A stretch of 64,000 nt of DNA from Ideonella_A sp963843805 (GTDB lineage Bacteria; Pseudomonadota; Gammaproteobacteria; Burkholderiales; Burkholderiaceae_C). The DNA lies in contig CAWJLY010000001.1 of the NCBI GenBank assembly GCA_963843805.1, positions 310,001-374,000 of the forward strand, written 5' to 3'. The position numbers were made by a program, and so were the translations under genes. Shown one piece after another: positions 1-8,476 of the stretch; within the stretch, counting starts at the first letter, position 1, and each line of letters opens with the position of its first letter. Under the pieces are notes generated by a model. It made no database searches and was not told the DNA's origin. It saw only the letters and a list, made by a program, of their open reading frames with translations.

Positions 1-436
1 GTCAGGCTCAAATACGGCTTTGGTCGTCGAATGCACTGGCTGCGAAAAGGCCGATGACGGCACGATCACCGCCGTGCTGGCCCGGATCGTCCCGGATACC
101 CGCAGCGGTACACCGGGCGCCGACGCCGTCAAGGTCAAGGGGACGATCACCTGGGTCGGCGTCGACGACGCAGTGCCTGCCGAGCTTCGACTTTACGATC
201 GCCTGTTCATCGAAGAGCAACCCGACGCCGGGGGCCGCGACTTCCTGTCAGTGCTGAATCCGGCCAGCAAGCGGGTCGTCACCGCCTACCTCGAGCCATC
301 AATGGGCGATGTCGAGCCTGACGCCAAACTGCAGTTCGAACGCCACGGCTATTTCGTCGCCGACCGCGTCGATCACACGGCCGGCCGGCCGGTCTTCAAC
401 AAGATCACGGGGCTGCGCGATACCTGGAGCAAGTAA
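1..436 (+). CDS. glnS: Glutaminyl-tRNA synthetase, C-terminal part (frameshifted near base 22)
   Basis: This is the 3' end of a class I glutaminyl-tRNA synthetase, which charges tRNA-Gln in the cytoplasm. The visible part is the C-terminal anticodon-binding beta-barrel region. Landmarks are VRLKYGF at bases 1-21, then VVECTGCEK, GADAVKVKGTITWVGV and AELRLYDRLF, ending at a TAA at 434-436. VRLKYGF is in frame 1 but the rest is in frame 2, so one extra base (a G around 22) interrupts the gene. The downstream reading frame is otherwise intact and well conserved, so I read this as a sequence insertion rather than a dead gene. The catalytic domain lies outside the window. Confidence 0.9.
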   Translation, partial: SGSNTALVVECTGCEKADDGTITAVLARIVPDTRSGTPGADAVKVKGTITWVGVDDAVPAELRLYDRLFIEEQPDAGGRDFLSVLNPASKRVVTAYLEPSMGDVEPDAKLQFERHGYFVADRVDHTAGRPVFNKITGLRDTWSK

Positions 437-520
437 CGATCACGGGCGGATTCGATCGTCGGTTCGAATTGAAAGTGCATATCGTCGAGGACCGCCCTCA
501 TGCAACGGCTGAGCAACGCG

Positions 521-619
521 GCGGGGTGGGCTGCCCTGTTCTGCTGCGTGTCCCCCGTCATGGCCTGAACGGCCGCTTCCTCCTCCTTTACCTCCGCAGA
601 ACAGAGCAGCCCACCCCGC
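521..619 (-). repeat. Structured hairpin element, copy 1 (locus A, reverse orientation)
   Basis: The 24-base arm at 521-544 pairs with 596-619 with a single mismatch, giving a very stable stem. The loop carries TGTCCCCC just after the 5' arm and CCTCCTCCTTTAC just before the 3' arm, around a small inner stem (GGCC/GGCC). Read on the minus strand, these are the GTAAAGGAGG and GGGGGACA core boxes shared with the other three copies. This copy lacks the trailing TGGA of the second box, so it is the most divergent. The stem sequence is unrelated to the other copies. I do not recognise a named family. Confidence 0.8.
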
Positions 620-676
620 TGCTCCGCACCACTGCAGCTCACCCCGAAGGCGGCCGCCGATGCCACAACGGTGGCG

Positions 677-780
677 GACCGAGGCCGGCGGGTGGCGGGA
701 TGCCGCAAGTAAAGGAGGGAGACGCCGCCTTCAGGCGACGTCAGAGGGACATGGAGGCATCCCGCCAGTCGGCCTCGGTC
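677..780 (+). repeat. Structured hairpin element, copy 2 (locus A, forward orientation)
   Basis: The outer stem pairs GACCGAGGCCG (677-687) with CGGCCTCGGTC (770-780), and GGCGGGATGCC (694-704) with GGCATCCCGCC (756-766), with a small asymmetric internal loop between the two blocks. The apical part starts with GCAAGTAAAGGAGGGA, has an inner stem (GACG-CGCC over TTCA with GGCG-CGTC) and ends with GAGGGACATGGA. The two conserved boxes face each other across an internal loop between outer and inner stems. It lies 27 bases from the PBP stop codon. Confidence 0.82.
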
Positions 781-807
781 TTGCTCAGTCTACGCAAACC
801 GTTTCCC

Positions 808-3105
808 TCAAGGCCGGCCGTTTCGCCACCCATCGGTGCTCGACATCGGCAGCATCGGCAGCACGGCACCCCGCATCGAATCGGGATTCCTGGCCGCATC
901 GTCCCAGTGATCCGGATCCGGATCCTGTTCCTGGACCGGTGCGGCGAGCGGTTCGGGTTGTGGCCTCACGACAACCGGGAAACTGTTGCTCAGGTCGATC
1001 AGCTTTTCGCGCTGACTCTGACGCATGAAATCACCGACCACGCGAAGCGCATTGTGCGCACCCTGCCCCCAATAATTGCTGCGAATGGTGACCCGCTGAT
1101 CGTTGAAGCCGACCCAGGCGCCGGCCACCAGACCCGGATTCATCGCGATGAACCAGCCATCGGTGTTGTTCTGCGTGGTGCCGGTCTTGCCTGCCCAATC
1201 GCCGCGGACACCGAACTCGCGCCGCAATGCCGCGCCGGTGCCATTGGAGATGACGCCGCGCATCACATCAACCAGCTTTTCGGCTACACCACGATCGATG
1301 CTGAACTCGGGCGGTTTCTCGTCGTCGAACCGCGCCAGCACCTTGCCGTCGCGATCGGTGACATGGGTGAGCATCCGCGGCGAGTGATATTGACCCAGCG
1401 ACGCGATGGTCGAGTAGGCCGTCGTCATTTCGAGCAGGCTGACCGGGCTGGTACCAAGGGCGAGCGACGGCACCGGGTCGAGCGGCGCTGCGCGCACACC
1501 CGCAGCGCGGGCAAAGCGCACCACCGACCAGGGCCCGACGTCTTGCATCACTTGCGCCGTCACCGTATTTTTAGACTGTTCGAGGCCCTGGCGCAGGCTC
1601 ATCGCCGCGCCGCTCGGCCCGCCCATGTCGGTCGGACGCCAGACGCGGCCGTTGCCCAGCGGAATCTCCACCACGTCGTCGAAATATTCGTGCGCCGTCG
1701 ATATGCCCTTGGCGATCGCCGCGCCATAGACGAATGGCTTGAAGGTCGAACCCGGTTGCCGCCTGGCCTGTGATACGTGGTCGAACTGGTCGTTGCCGAA
1801 ATCAGGGCTGCCAACCCAGGCGCGCACCGCGCCAGTTGACGGATCCATCGCAACGAAGCCAGCCGACAGCCGCGTCTTGGCATCGCGCAGACGCTGCACC
1901 AGCGCGGCATCGCCCAGCAATTTCGCCAGCGCCTTCTGCTCGCTCAGGCCGGACTTGCGGGCGGCGGCAAACTCGGGGCTGTCGCGCAGCACCTGCTCTG
2001 CAAGTTCAGGGTTCTTGCGCCAGAAATAAGCAAAAGCGCCCTTCGCTTCGGCTTGGTTGAGGCTGACCGACGACAACCGCTGCTGACTCCACTCGCGGCC
2101 CGCCAGCCGCTGCAAATCGCCCACTTGTGCAGCAACGGCCTGTTGCGCCAGGCGCTGCAGGCGGCTATCCAGCGTGGTGTGGATCACCAGGCCGTCGCGA
2201 TCGAGGTCGAGATCCTGGATATCGGCCCAATCAACGACCTGGTCGCGAATCTGCTCGACGAAATGACGGGCCTGGCCGATCTCGGAATCTTCGGGGCGCT
2301 TGAAATGCAAGCCCAGCGGACGAGCCTTCAAGGCAGCCGTCTCGGCAGCGTCGATGACCCCTCGCTTGGCCATCTGGGCCAGCACCACATTGCGTCGTTC
2401 GACAGCGCGCTCCGGGTAGCGGACCGGGTTGTAACGGAAGCTGCCCTTGAGCATGCCGACCAGCGTTGCCGCCTGGACGGCATCCAGTTCGGCAGCCGTG
2501 GTGCCGAAATAGGTCTGCGCCGCCATCTCGAAACCGCGCACGTTGTAGAGGAACGGTGCGGTATTGATATAGGCCTCGAGAATTTCCTGCTTGTTGCTGT
2601 GCCGCTCCAGACGGATGGCGGTGATCGCCTCGCGCAGCTTGCGGTTCAGGTTGCGCCGGCTGCCGATCTGCTGCGGAAACAGGTTGCGCGCCAGTTGCTG
2701 GGTCAGTGTCGAGCCACCCTGCAGATCGCCTTGCAGGGTTTGCCACGCCGAGCCGAAAATGCGCCACACATCGAGCCCGCCATGCTCATAGAACCGATGG
2801 TCTTCGGTCGCGATCAAGGCCTCGATGACGACTGGTGCAACCTGTTGCAGACTGACCGGCGCCTGGTAGTCGGTCGAGAAACGCCCAATCACTTCACCGT
2901 CCATCGAGACGATCACACTGGGCCGGGCTGTGCTGGCAGCTTGCAAGGCCTTCACGCCTGGCGTGGTGAAGAACAGCACGCCCAGATAGACCAGCATGCC
3001 GACGCCCAACATGCAGCCGGCGAGCAGCGCCAGACGGGCATGTCGACTGAAGCTGCGAACCAGGCGCTGGTGAGGTCGATCGTCGAGGTCGGGGCCGGGC
3101 ATCAT
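808..3105 (-). CDS. Class A penicillin-binding protein (peptidoglycan glycosyltransferase/transpeptidase)
   Basis: A bifunctional peptidoglycan synthase of 765 residues acting at the outer face of the inner membrane. One membrane helix lies at about residues 25-48. The glycosyltransferase domain carries EDHRFYEHGG, with the catalytic Glu at 101, and GGSTLTQQLARN at about 130. The transpeptidase domain has STFK at 453-456, SKN at 511-513 and KTGTT from 640. A hydrophilic stretch of about 90 residues (roughly 320-415) sits between the two domains. The protein resembles the PBP1a group, but I do not assign a gene name. The start has two adjacent ATG codons at 3105 and 3102, and no strong ribosome site decides between them. 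The gene stands alone and converges on glnS. Confidence 0.93.
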   Translation of the reverse strand: MMPGPDLDDRPHQRLVRSFSRHARLALLAGCMLGVGMLVYLGVLFFTTPGVKALQAASTARPSVIVSMDGEVIGRFSTDYQAPVSLQQVAPVVIEALIATEDHRFYEHGGLDVWRIFGSAWQTLQGDLQGGSTLTQQLARNLFPQQIGSRRNLNRKLREAITAIRLERHSNKQEILEAYINTAPFLYNVRGFEMAAQTYFGTTAAELDAVQAATLVGMLKGSFRYNPVRYPERAVERRNVVLAQMAKRGVIDAAETAALKARPLGLHFKRPEDSEIGQARHFVEQIRDQVVDWADIQDLDLDRDGLVIHTTLDSRLQRLAQQAVAAQVGDLQRLAGREWSQQRLSSVSLNQAEAKGAFAYFWRKNPELAEQVLRDSPEFAAARKSGLSEQKALAKLLGDAALVQRLRDAKTRLSAGFVAMDPSTGAVRAWVGSPDFGNDQFDHVSQARRQPGSTFKPFVYGAAIAKGISTAHEYFDDVVEIPLGNGRVWRPTDMGGPSGAAMSLRQGLEQSKNTVTAQVMQDVGPWSVVRFARAAGVRAAPLDPVPSLALGTSPVSLLEMTTAYSTIASLGQYHSPRMLTHVTDRDGKVLARFDDEKPPEFSIDRGVAEKLVDVMRGVISNGTGAALRREFGVRGDWAGKTGTTQNNTDGWFIAMNPGLVAGAWVGFNDQRVTIRSNYWGQGAHNALRVVGDFMRQSQREKLIDLSNSFPVVVRPQPEPLAAPVQEQDPDPDHWDDAARNPDSMRGAVLPMLPMSSTDGWRNGRP

Positions 3106-3284
3106 GATGAAGTCGCAGCGCGGCGGCGCGGCAGGAGAAGGCTGGACAGACGGCGGCTAGGACCGCGGTGACGCGACCAACCTTACAACACGATGGCGAC
3201 GTTGCTGCCGAGCAGCCTAACCGGATTGTCGCTGACCACGTTACAGACTGCATCGCTTGCCGATGTAGGCGGTCGGCGCTTCGC

Positions 3285-4478
3285 TCACTGCAACGGCAAT
3301 CGCCCGAGTTTGGCCGCGTACAGCGCCGCTTCACCGCGGCTGCTGCTCAGCTCGCGTGCAGATTGCAGGTGTTTGCGGGCCTCCTGCAGGTGCCCGAGCG
3401 CCAGGTGGGCCCTGGCCAATCCGAAATGGGCGTCAGGCTGTTCGGGGGAACGTGCCACTTCCTGCGCGAACAGCGTCAACGCCTGGGCGAAGCGGCCCTC
3501 GCGCAATGCGGCCTGCCCGAGTTGGAAGTCACGATAAGGGGCGATCGGCTCAAGTGTCTGCAGGCGCTGTGCCAGGGCCTGGTGCTCGGCGCCGCGGCCT
3601 TGCTTCTTCAGCAAGTGGACCAGGTTGCCGAGCAGCCTCGTATTGTCGGGCTCGCGTTGCAACGCGTGGCGCAGCACCCGCTCGGCAGCCGGCTCGAGGC
3701 CGCGCCGCATGTAGACCACTGCCAGCGAGTTGTAACCGGCCATCTCGGCCGGCGCCTGGACGATGGCTTCACGGGCAAACCAATAGGCGTCGTCGGGGCG
3801 ATCGTCGGCCAGGCTTTCGGCGGCCCGGTTGTTCATGTACATGCCGACGATCGTCGATTCGCTGATCGGCTGGCTGCGCTGGCGCGCAAGTTCGGCCGGT
3901 GGCAGAAAATCGATGGTCAGCAGATAGTTGGCGTCGTAGCTCAGGCGATCGCCGATCCGATACCGGCTCAGAGACAGGTTGACATGACCAGCGGCCATCA
4001 TCAGATTGCCTGACAGACGCCATTGCTCGTCGATTGAAATCCGGTTGAAGGTGACATCCATTCCCATCTCGCGAGCGAAAGCAGCCGTCATGATGACCAG
4101 CGACAGGCAATTGCCGGATCGGGCAGCGTAGGCCTCGGCAGCATTGCGCGTGTAGGCGGAGTCGTATTCGAGCCGAAGATGATCGCCGCTGTAAAGCGCA
4201 TCGACGAGGCCCTGCTGCATGCCGAGACGCTTGACCACCGGCGCCATCTGTTGGTCGAGGTATCGCCGCATGTCCGCGCTCAACTCGAACACCCTGGTCG
4301 GATCGGGACGCTCGGCTGCGATGGCAAACCGGTCGTCGAGAAACAGCGCCGCCGCGGCATCGCGGCTCGCCCTCAGATCGCCGGTCGACATGCAGCCCGC
4401 CAGCGTTGCGGCCGCAGCGATCAGCAGCAGCCTGCGCAGGCTGGCGAGAGCAAGACCGATCGACAATCGCGGAGTCAT
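3285..4478 (-). CDS. Lipoprotein with transglutaminase-like core and TPR repeats
   Basis: A 397-residue protein. I chose the ATG at 4478 because it places a lipoprotein signal at the N-terminus: a basic start, a hydrophobic run, then TLAGC with Cys29 as the lipidated residue. An ATG 23 codons upstream would bury this signal. Residues 100-195 look like a transglutaminase-like cysteine peptidase fold with a plausible triad: Cys124 in SGNCLSLV, His165 in AGHVNLS and Asp190 in LLTID. The C-terminal half (about 215-390) is a run of TPR helices. The family is found in several proteobacteria. Its substrate is unknown, and a role in envelope or peptidoglycan crosslinks is only inference. Confidence 0.75.
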   Translation of the reverse strand: MTPRLSIGLALASLRRLLLIAAAATLAGCMSTGDLRASRDAAAALFLDDRFAIAAERPDPTRVFELSADMRRYLDQQMAPVVKRLGMQQGLVDALYSGDHLRLEYDSAYTRNAAEAYAARSGNCLSLVIMTAAFAREMGMDVTFNRISIDEQWRLSGNLMMAAGHVNLSLSRYRIGDRLSYDANYLLTIDFLPPAELARQRSQPISESTIVGMYMNNRAAESLADDRPDDAYWFAREAIVQAPAEMAGYNSLAVVYMRRGLEPAAERVLRHALQREPDNTRLLGNLVHLLKKQGRGAEHQALAQRLQTLEPIAPYRDFQLGQAALREGRFAQALTLFAQEVARSPEQPDAHFGLARAHLALGHLQEARKHLQSARELSSSRGEAALYAAKLGRLPLQ

Positions 4479-4598
4479 CTGGGAACACCGGTTCAAGCAG
4501 GATCTGAACGCCTGCCGATCGTCGCATGGCATCCACTTTGCCGTCAATCTGGGCGACCCTGACGCGAGAGCAGACGGTGACCCCCACGCACAGCCCGA

Positions 4599-5942
4599 TC
4601 AAACCGGATCGGACGCCATCTGATCGATGATCGCGACAGCCATCGTCGCCGCAGCACCGCGATGGCTCGCCGCAAACGCCAGCGCACGACGCGCGAGATC
4701 GCCACGCGCTGCCTCGTCGGACAACAAGTCGAGCGCCTGGTCGACTGCCGCGGGCAGATCGGTCACCCGTCTGGCGGCGCCCACGGCAACCGATCGATCG
4801 GCCGCCTCGGCGAAATTGAAGCTGCTCGGTCCGATCAGCAGCGGGCAGCCACAGGCCGCCGCCTCGATCAGGTTTTGCCCGCCCAGCGGCGCGAAGCTGC
4901 CGCCAAGCAATGCCACGTCGGCGAGCGCGTAATACAGCGGCAGCTCACCGAGCGAATCACCGATCCAGATGTCGGCAGCCGCCGCCGCTGGCGGTGGCGA
5001 CCCACCCGCCCACTCGCTGCGGCGCGCCAGGCTCATGCTGCTCGATCGACACATCGCAGCCACCTCGTCGAAGCGTTGCGGATGGCGCGGCACCAACAGC
5101 AGCAGCGGCATCGATCCCGGTTTCGCAGCGCGCCGGCGGGCCATCTGCCACGCGGCCAGCAGCGGCTGTTCTTCACCTTCTCGCGAACTGGCTGCCATCA
5201 CCACCGGGCGCCCCAGTCCGGACCGCCAGGCCTGTCCCGTAGCGAGCAGCACCGGATCGGGCGTCATGTCGAATTTCAGATTGCCATGAACGCCGACCGG
5301 CTCGGCACCCGCGCTGCGAAGCCGTTTTGCGTCGTCTTCGGTCTGCGCCAGCACGGTCTTGAATCGGCGCATCGCGGGGCGCATCAGCGCCGGCCATTTC
5401 TGCTGGCCGGCCAGGCTTTTGGCACTCAGACGCGCATTGGCCAACACCATCGGCACGCCCTGTCTGGCAGCAGCAGCCAACATGGCTGGCCAGACTTCGG
5501 TTTCCATCAGCACGCCGACGGACGGCCGGTGCGTGGCAAGAAATCGCCGCACGGCGCCGGGGCTGTCCCACGGCATCCAGGCCTGCAGATCACCCGGTCG
5601 AAGCAGTGCCCGTCCGGCGTCGCGGCCGGTCGCCGTCCCATGGGTCAGCAGCAGCCGGATATCAGGGCGCTGCTCGCGCAAGGCCTGCAGCAATGCAGCG
5701 GCCGCTCGCGTCTCACCCAGCGATACCGCATGCAGCCACAGCCGACCCGGCGCGATCTGGCGACCGACATCGCCACCATAAAGCCCCAGCCGTTCACCGA
5801 ATGCATGGCGATACAGCGGCTCGGCGCGCCCCCGCCAGATCATTCGCAGCCAGACCGCGGGAATCAGCACGCGCATCAGCCAACCGTAGGCCGCCAACGC
5901 GGCGCGACATCGCCATCTTCGAGTCGGCTCGACAGCGCTCAT
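4599..5942 (-). CDS. waaA: 3-deoxy-D-manno-octulosonic acid (Kdo) transferase
   Basis: WaaA (KdtA) transfers Kdo from CMP-Kdo to the lipid A precursor at the inner face of the inner membrane, the first step of LPS core assembly. The N-terminus has a membrane-anchoring hydrophobic segment. The family landmarks are present: LWLHAVSLGETRAA, METEVWP, NARLS, GNLKFD, and the C-terminal GGSFAPLGGQNLIEAAACG donor-site region. The ATG at 5942 overlaps the stop of waaC by four bases (ATGA), so I prefer it to an ATG twelve codons upstream. Length (447 residues) is slightly above the usual 420-430. Confidence 0.95.
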   Translation of the reverse strand: MSAVEPTRRWRCRAALAAYGWLMRVLIPAVWLRMIWRGRAEPLYRHAFGERLGLYGGDVGRQIAPGRLWLHAVSLGETRAAAALLQALREQRPDIRLLLTHGTATGRDAGRALLRPGDLQAWMPWDSPGAVRRFLATHRPSVGVLMETEVWPAMLAAAARQGVPMVLANARLSAKSLAGQQKWPALMRPAMRRFKTVLAQTEDDAKRLRSAGAEPVGVHGNLKFDMTPDPVLLATGQAWRSGLGRPVVMAASSREGEEQPLLAAWQMARRRAAKPGSMPLLLLVPRHPQRFDEVAAMCRSSSMSLARRSEWAGGSPPPAAAAADIWIGDSLGELPLYYALADVALLGGSFAPLGGQNLIEAAACGCPLLIGPSSFNFAEAADRSVAVGAARRVTDLPAAVDQALDLLSDEAARGDLARRALAFAASHRGAAATMAVAIIDQMASDPV

Positions 5943-6926
5943 CGACCCGCCGCGACGACGCCCGACCAGGCCTGCCATACCGCTTCAATGCCCGGTGTCT
6001 GCTCGCCTGGCCGCGCTTCGAGCGAAACCTGGTGGTGGTTGCCATGTTCCGCCTGCGGCCCGGTACGCCAGGCCGTGGCGACGTTGTAGATCTGCACATG
6101 TGGCAGGTCGAGCGCCACGGCGATGTGGCTGAGCCCGCTGTCGACACCGATTGCACCCGACGCCGACGCCATCCGGTCGACCAGTTGGTCGAGCCCCAGC
6201 GTCGGCCAGACCGTGCACGCCGGGCCGATGGCCTCAGCAATGCGCAGCGCTCGCGCGTATTCTTCGGGGCCCGCGTGTGGCAAGGCCATCTGCCAGCCGG
6301 CTGCGACCAGTTTGTGGCCGAGTGCAACCCAGTTGCCTTCGGGCCACAACTTGTCGGCGCGCGAGCTTCCATGAACGAACACCATCTGTGGCGCGTCGCT
6401 GGCGAGCGTGATCGGATGTGCGGCATGCAAACCGAATCGCACCGGGCCGTTGGCGGCATATCCGAGCGCCGCGCCCGCCAGCAGGCGCGACCGATCGAGT
6501 GCGTGGATCCGCGTCGGCACGCTCACCGCCTGATCGACAAGCCAGCGCGCCAGCACTTCATGACTGGACCCATCGGTGCGATTCGCCAGCCCGAAACTGC
6601 GGCCGCGAGCCAACCGGGCCACCAGCGCCGACTTGGTCAGACCCTGCAGATCGATCACCGCGTCGTAGTGTCCGGCGCCTCAGACGGTCACGGAAAGCAC
6701 GGTATTCGGCGCGCACCGCGCCGGTCCACCAGCGTTGGCGCCAACGTCGAAGCGGCAATTCGATGATCTCGGCCACGCCGTCGACGCGTTTGAGCAGCGC
6801 AGCGAATGCCGGCTCGACCACCCAGTCGATGGCGACGCCCGGCAGGGCACGATGGATATCGTGCAAAACCGGCAGGGCATGGACCACATCGCCGAGCGAG
6901 GACAGCTTGACGATGAGAACCCGCAT
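5939..6926 (-). CDS. waaC: Lipopolysaccharide heptosyltransferase I (one frameshift near 6680)
   Basis: WaaC adds the first heptose to Kdo2-lipid A. The N-terminal part starts MRVLIVKLSSLGDVVHALP, and the C-terminal part contains VIDLQGL, MVFVHGSSRADKLWPEGNW and GVDSGLSHIAVALDLPHVQIY. They are in different frames. One extra base near 6680 (in the stretch around the codons for DRL) separates them, and removing it gives 328 residues, the normal family length. The ATG at 6926 sits just after the algC stop. Order algC-waaC-waaA with a 4-base overlap indicates one LPS operon. Confidence 0.9.
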
Positions 6927-6939
6927 CCGCTGGACTTGT

Positions 6940-8331
6940 CTAGTGCGCTGACGTGGCGACCTGTGCGTCGGGTTTGACGGCGAGCAACGCGTCCATGAAC
7001 GCAGCCTGGATGCGCTGCAATGCGCGGGCGTTATGCCCCTCGAAACGCAGCACCAGCACCGGTGTCGTATTCGACGCACGAATCAGCCCGAAGCCATCCT
7101 TGAAATCGGCGCGCAGACCATCGATGGTGATGATCTGCACGGCGTCCGGAAACTGCGCGGTCTCGAGCAGCCGCGTGACCACCTGTGGCGGTTCACCTTC
7201 GGCGCACGGAACGTTCAGCTCGGGCGTGCTGAAACTGGTTGGCAAGGCATCGAGCAGCTTGCCGGGATTTTTGCTGCGCGAGACAATTTCAAGCAGCCTT
7301 GCAGCCGTGTAGGTGGCATCGTCGAAACCATACCAGCGCTCGCGGAAGAAGATGTGGCCGCTCATCTCGCCGGCCAGCGGCGATCGGATCTGCTTCAGTT
7401 TGGCCTTGATCAGCGAATGGCCGGTTCGCCACATCAGCGGCTTGCCGCCCGCCTGGCGGATGACCGGCGCCAGACGCTGCGTGCATTTGACGTCATAGAT
7501 GATCGTCGCGCCCGGATTGCGGCTCAGCACATCGCGTGCAAACAGCATCAACTGGCGATCGGGATAGATGATGTTGCCGGCCGGGGTCACGACACCGAGC
7601 CGGTCACCATCACCGTCGAACGCCAGTCCGAGGTCGGCGCCGCTGCTCTTCACCGTGGCGATCAATTCGACCAGATTCTCGGGCTTGCTCGGATCGGGAT
7701 GGTGGTTCGGAAAGTCGCCATCGACTTCCGAATACAACTCGATCACTTCGCAGCCCAGCGCGCGCAAGATGCCGGGCGCCGAAGCGCCGGGGATTCCATT
7801 GCCCGAATCGACGACGATCTTCAGCCCACGCTTGAGCTTGCAGTCGCCGACGATGCGTTGCAGGTACTCGGCGCCGATGTCCATCGCGCCAATCCGGCCC
7901 TTGCCGGTGATGTAGTCCTCGGACTCCATCCGGCGCCGCAGATTCTGGATCTCCTCGCCGTAGATCGCACGGCCGGCGAGCACCATCTTGAAGCCGTTGT
8001 AATCCTTCGGATTGTGGCTCCCGGTAACCTGGATGCCGCTGTGGCAACCGCGCCGCCCGCGGGTGGCGGCCACGTAATACAACATCGGCGTCGTCACCGC
8101 GCCGAGATCGACGACATCGAGCCCGGTCGATGCCAGGCCACGCATCAGCGCCGAAATCAGGGCCGGGCCCGACAGGCGCCCATCACGGCCGACTGCGACT
8201 GCTTTTTCGCCGGCTGCAACGGCCTCGCTGCCAAAGGCGCGCCCGAGGTGTTCGGCAAAATGCTCGTCGATGCCTTTGCCGACAACGCCGCGAATATCGT
8301 AGGCCTTGAAACTGGACGCTGAAACCTGCAT
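6940..8331 (-). CDS. algC: Phosphomannomutase/phosphoglucomutase
   Basis: A 463-residue alpha-D-phosphohexomutase that interconverts the 1- and 6-phosphates of glucose or mannose, feeding nucleotide-sugar synthesis for LPS and exopolysaccharide. Domain 1 carries the phosphoserine loop TGSHNPKD, with Ser105. Domain 2 has the metal-binding DGDGDR at about 239-244. Domain 3 has GEMSGHIFF, and domain 4 the RASNTTPVLVLRFEG phosphate-binding loop. The start at 8331 (MQVSASSFKAYDIRG) is set by homology, since the open frame runs 66 codons further upstream and overlaps the alkA promoter side. It is the first gene of the LPS group. Confidence 0.92.
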   Translation of the reverse strand: MQVSASSFKAYDIRGVVGKGIDEHFAEHLGRAFGSEAVAAGEKAVAVGRDGRLSGPALISALMRGLASTGLDVVDLGAVTTPMLYYVAATRGRRGCHSGIQVTGSHNPKDYNGFKMVLAGRAIYGEEIQNLRRRMESEDYITGKGRIGAMDIGAEYLQRIVGDCKLKRGLKIVVDSGNGIPGASAPGILRALGCEVIELYSEVDGDFPNHHPDPSKPENLVELIATVKSSGADLGLAFDGDGDRLGVVTPAGNIIYPDRQLMLFARDVLSRNPGATIIYDVKCTQRLAPVIRQAGGKPLMWRTGHSLIKAKLKQIRSPLAGEMSGHIFFRERWYGFDDATYTAARLLEIVSRSKNPGKLLDALPTSFSTPELNVPCAEGEPPQVVTRLLETAQFPDAVQIITIDGLRADFKDGFGLIRASNTTPVLVLRFEGHNARALQRIQAAFMDALLAVKPDAQVATSAH

Positions 8332-8476
8332 GGGAATACCCGCTGATAAGGTGCAGCGCATTGTAAGTAGCACCCCCGCAGGATCTGCTGCAACCTGCTC
8401 GAAGGCTGCCAAGGGGTTCGATGAAGATGTCCGAAAACGGCGAGTCTTCGGCCTGACGCTGACTATCATCGACACC

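Larger units (their letters stand above)
437..807. other. Gene-free region between convergent glnS and PBP genes, holding a paired hairpin locus
   Basis: No convincing coding sequence lies between the glnS stop and the stop of the minus-strand PBP gene. The region holds two large hairpins (521-619 and 677-780) of a shared structured family in opposite orientation. Between them is a small central hairpin, GCCAC at 662-666 and GTGGC at 671-675. Because the flanking genes converge, the hairpins could also stop transcription from both sides, but there is no T-run typical of a simple intrinsic terminator. Confidence 0.75.

Noticed and set aside
521..780. Hairpins read as simple rho-independent terminators, REP/BIME repeats or integron attC sites
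   Set aside because: The loops are 50-80 bases with conserved boxes and inner stems, there is no T-run, and neither the RAYT-type foot nor attC R boxes are present.
469..1773. A 434-codon plus-strand open frame downstream of glnS
   Set aside because: It runs through the hairpin locus and antisense to the PBP transpeptidase domain; the sequence is low-complexity His/Arg/Ala without family resemblance.
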